Under the pieces are notes generated by a model that was given only the letters and a program-made list of their open reading frames with translations, was not told the origin of the DNA and searched no databases. From an uncultured bacterium (lineage in GTDB: Bacteria; Verrucomicrobiota; Lentisphaeria; Victivallales; Victivallaceae): a DNA stretch of 8,546 nucleotides. Position numbers and translations under genes: made by a program. Positions 7,931 through 8,546 of the stretch are shown piece by piece. The stretch lies in NCBI GenBank assembly GCA_900551245.1, contig URVC01000094.1, positions 1-8,546 on the forward strand, in the 5' to 3' direction. Every line of letters starts with the position of its first letter. Within the stretch, counting starts at the first letter, position 1.

Positions 7931-8038
7931 TTTTTTATGGTAAAATTGGGGTAAAGGCTTTTGAATTACGATATCTCACGGCTTGCCGATTGGAAATTAT
8001 CCAATAAGCTTCTTCGAAAGTCCGCTATTGCTTTCTTC
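7931..8038 (-). mobile_element. Third IS3-type relic: transposase C-terminus and 3' end
   Basis: The minus strand reads RTFEEAYWIISNRQAVRYRN from about 8022 to 7963, matching the ending of the relic at 37-300 (RIPDEVYWGTCNRQAMGYSN) residue by residue, with many substitutions. It then runs into ACCCCAATTTTACCATAAAA, similar to the tail of the relic at 301-362. A stop codon lies directly before the similarity, and upstream the sequence switches to an RHS fragment at about 8038. It is inactive and has the same orientation as the two relics at the other edge of the window. Confidence 0.7.
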
Positions 8039-8197
8039 CTATGCGTAGTCATAGCTCGTCACATAACTCAGGCTGCCCTGCAACTCCGTCTCCGTCGCAA
8101 TGTTGCCGGCCGTGTCGTGGGTGTAGGTGACACGGTTCCCCTTCGGATAACGGACCGTTTTCAGCCGCGATTTCCCATCCCCCTCCGTATAATACTT
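8039..8197 (-). pseudogene. RHS/YD-repeat protein fragment
   Basis: One minus-strand frame of 52 codons plus a stop reads YYTEGDGKSRLKTVRYPKGN, then RVTYTHDTAGNIATETELQG, then SLSYVTSYDYA. The Y.KGNRVTY.HD.AGN.. pattern is typical of RHS/YD repeats, which form the shell of large secreted or surface toxin-delivery proteins. It is cut on both sides: the stop falls at the junction with the IS relic, and upstream the frame runs out into unrelated AT-rich DNA. Codon use and GC content resemble the core genes, unlike the AT-rich ORF beside it. It is a remnant of a larger rhs gene or a displaced repeat unit. Confidence 0.75.
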
Positions 8198-8202
8198 CTG
8201 GT

Positions 8203-8508
8203 TTACTGATATTTTTTTATGATCTCTTCCAGTTCTCGCCGGGAGTAGTCTTTTACATCAGGATAAGCAGGTTGACCTAGTGCGTCTGATTCCAATACCA
8301 GAAAAGATGAGAATGGATAAGTATATTGATAAGGGTATTCAAGATAGATCATATAGGAGTTGGCATTTTTATTTTTCCCCGGGATATAAACAAATCTCAT
8401 GAATTTGTTCCAGATCTTTAACCAAAAAGGTCCCCACACGGTGTATCCTGTTTGTGGAGGAAGAGAAGGAATTATACCGGCTGGAATTTCATTATAGATA
8501 AGAAACAA
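8203..8508 (-). CDS. Unrecognised AT-rich ORF, possibly partial
   Basis: I do not recognise this 101-residue reading frame. It is rich in Tyr, Phe, Trp and Pro in the middle (for example TVWGPFWLKIWNKFMRFVYI) and ends in a charged helix-like tail SRRELEEIIKKYQ. No clear signal peptide or motif is visible. The only upstream start is a TTG at 8508 with no ribosome binding site; an in-frame TAG lies 15 nt further up, and the first internal ATG would remove over a third. It may therefore be the 3' part of a gene broken by a frameshift near the window end: another frame, open to the edge, reads GNIVRLNRFYKYFCFLS. Its composition is much more AT-rich than the core and it directly precedes an RHS fragment in the same direction. 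An RHS-associated immunity or orphan tip gene is possible but unproven. Confidence 0.35.
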   Translation of the reverse strand: MFLIYNEIPAGIIPSLPPQTGYTVWGPFWLKIWNKFMRFVYIPGKNKNANSYMIYLEYPYQYTYPFSSFLVLESDALGQPAYPDVKDYSRRELEEIIKKYQ

Positions 8509-8546
8509 AAATACTTGTAGAATCTATTCAAACGTACTATATTACC

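Overview
The window looks like a chromosomal segment from a GC-rich Gram-negative bacterium. A core of ordinary housekeeping genes lies between AT-richer edges that hold decayed mobile and repeat DNA. All recognisable genes are on the minus strand. A WaaP-like lipopolysaccharide kinase implies an LPS-bearing outer membrane. The mix of IS3-type and RHS-type relics would fit a Lentisphaerae/Victivallis-like (PVC group) genome, but that is a weak guess from gene style, not a demonstrated placement.

Reading in the direction of transcription (high to low coordinates), the core is: thrC (threonine synthase), a small YkgJ-type cysteine-cluster protein, guaA (GMP synthase) with its own good promoter, rsmD (16S rRNA G966 methyltransferase), a WaaP/Kdo-kinase-like protein whose start overlaps the rsmD stop by 8 nt, comM (Mg-chelatase-like AAA+ ATPase) 13 nt further on, and then a complete tRNA-Pro(GGG) with encoded CCA, its own promoter and a downstream terminator. 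rsmD, the kinase and comM look like one transcription unit, probably fed by guaA read-through. The genes do not form one pathway; they cover amino-acid and purine synthesis, ribosome modification, envelope sugar phosphorylation and DNA uptake/recombination.

The left edge (1-660) lies just past the 3' end of the tRNA. It holds two joined relics of an IS3-family element: a frameshifted C-terminal transposase piece and a separate copy of the element's 3' end. The rest has no gene. The right edge (7930-8546) holds a third relic of the same element type in the same orientation, a 52-codon RHS/YD-repeat fragment, and an AT-rich 101-codon ORF with no recognised family and no convincing start.

No complete new system is evident. 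The points most worth a second look are the RHS relic with its AT-rich neighbour, the LPS-kinase gene embedded between rsmD and comM, the related IS relics on both sides of the core, and three strong non-coding hairpins (upstream of thrC, after thrC, after guaA).
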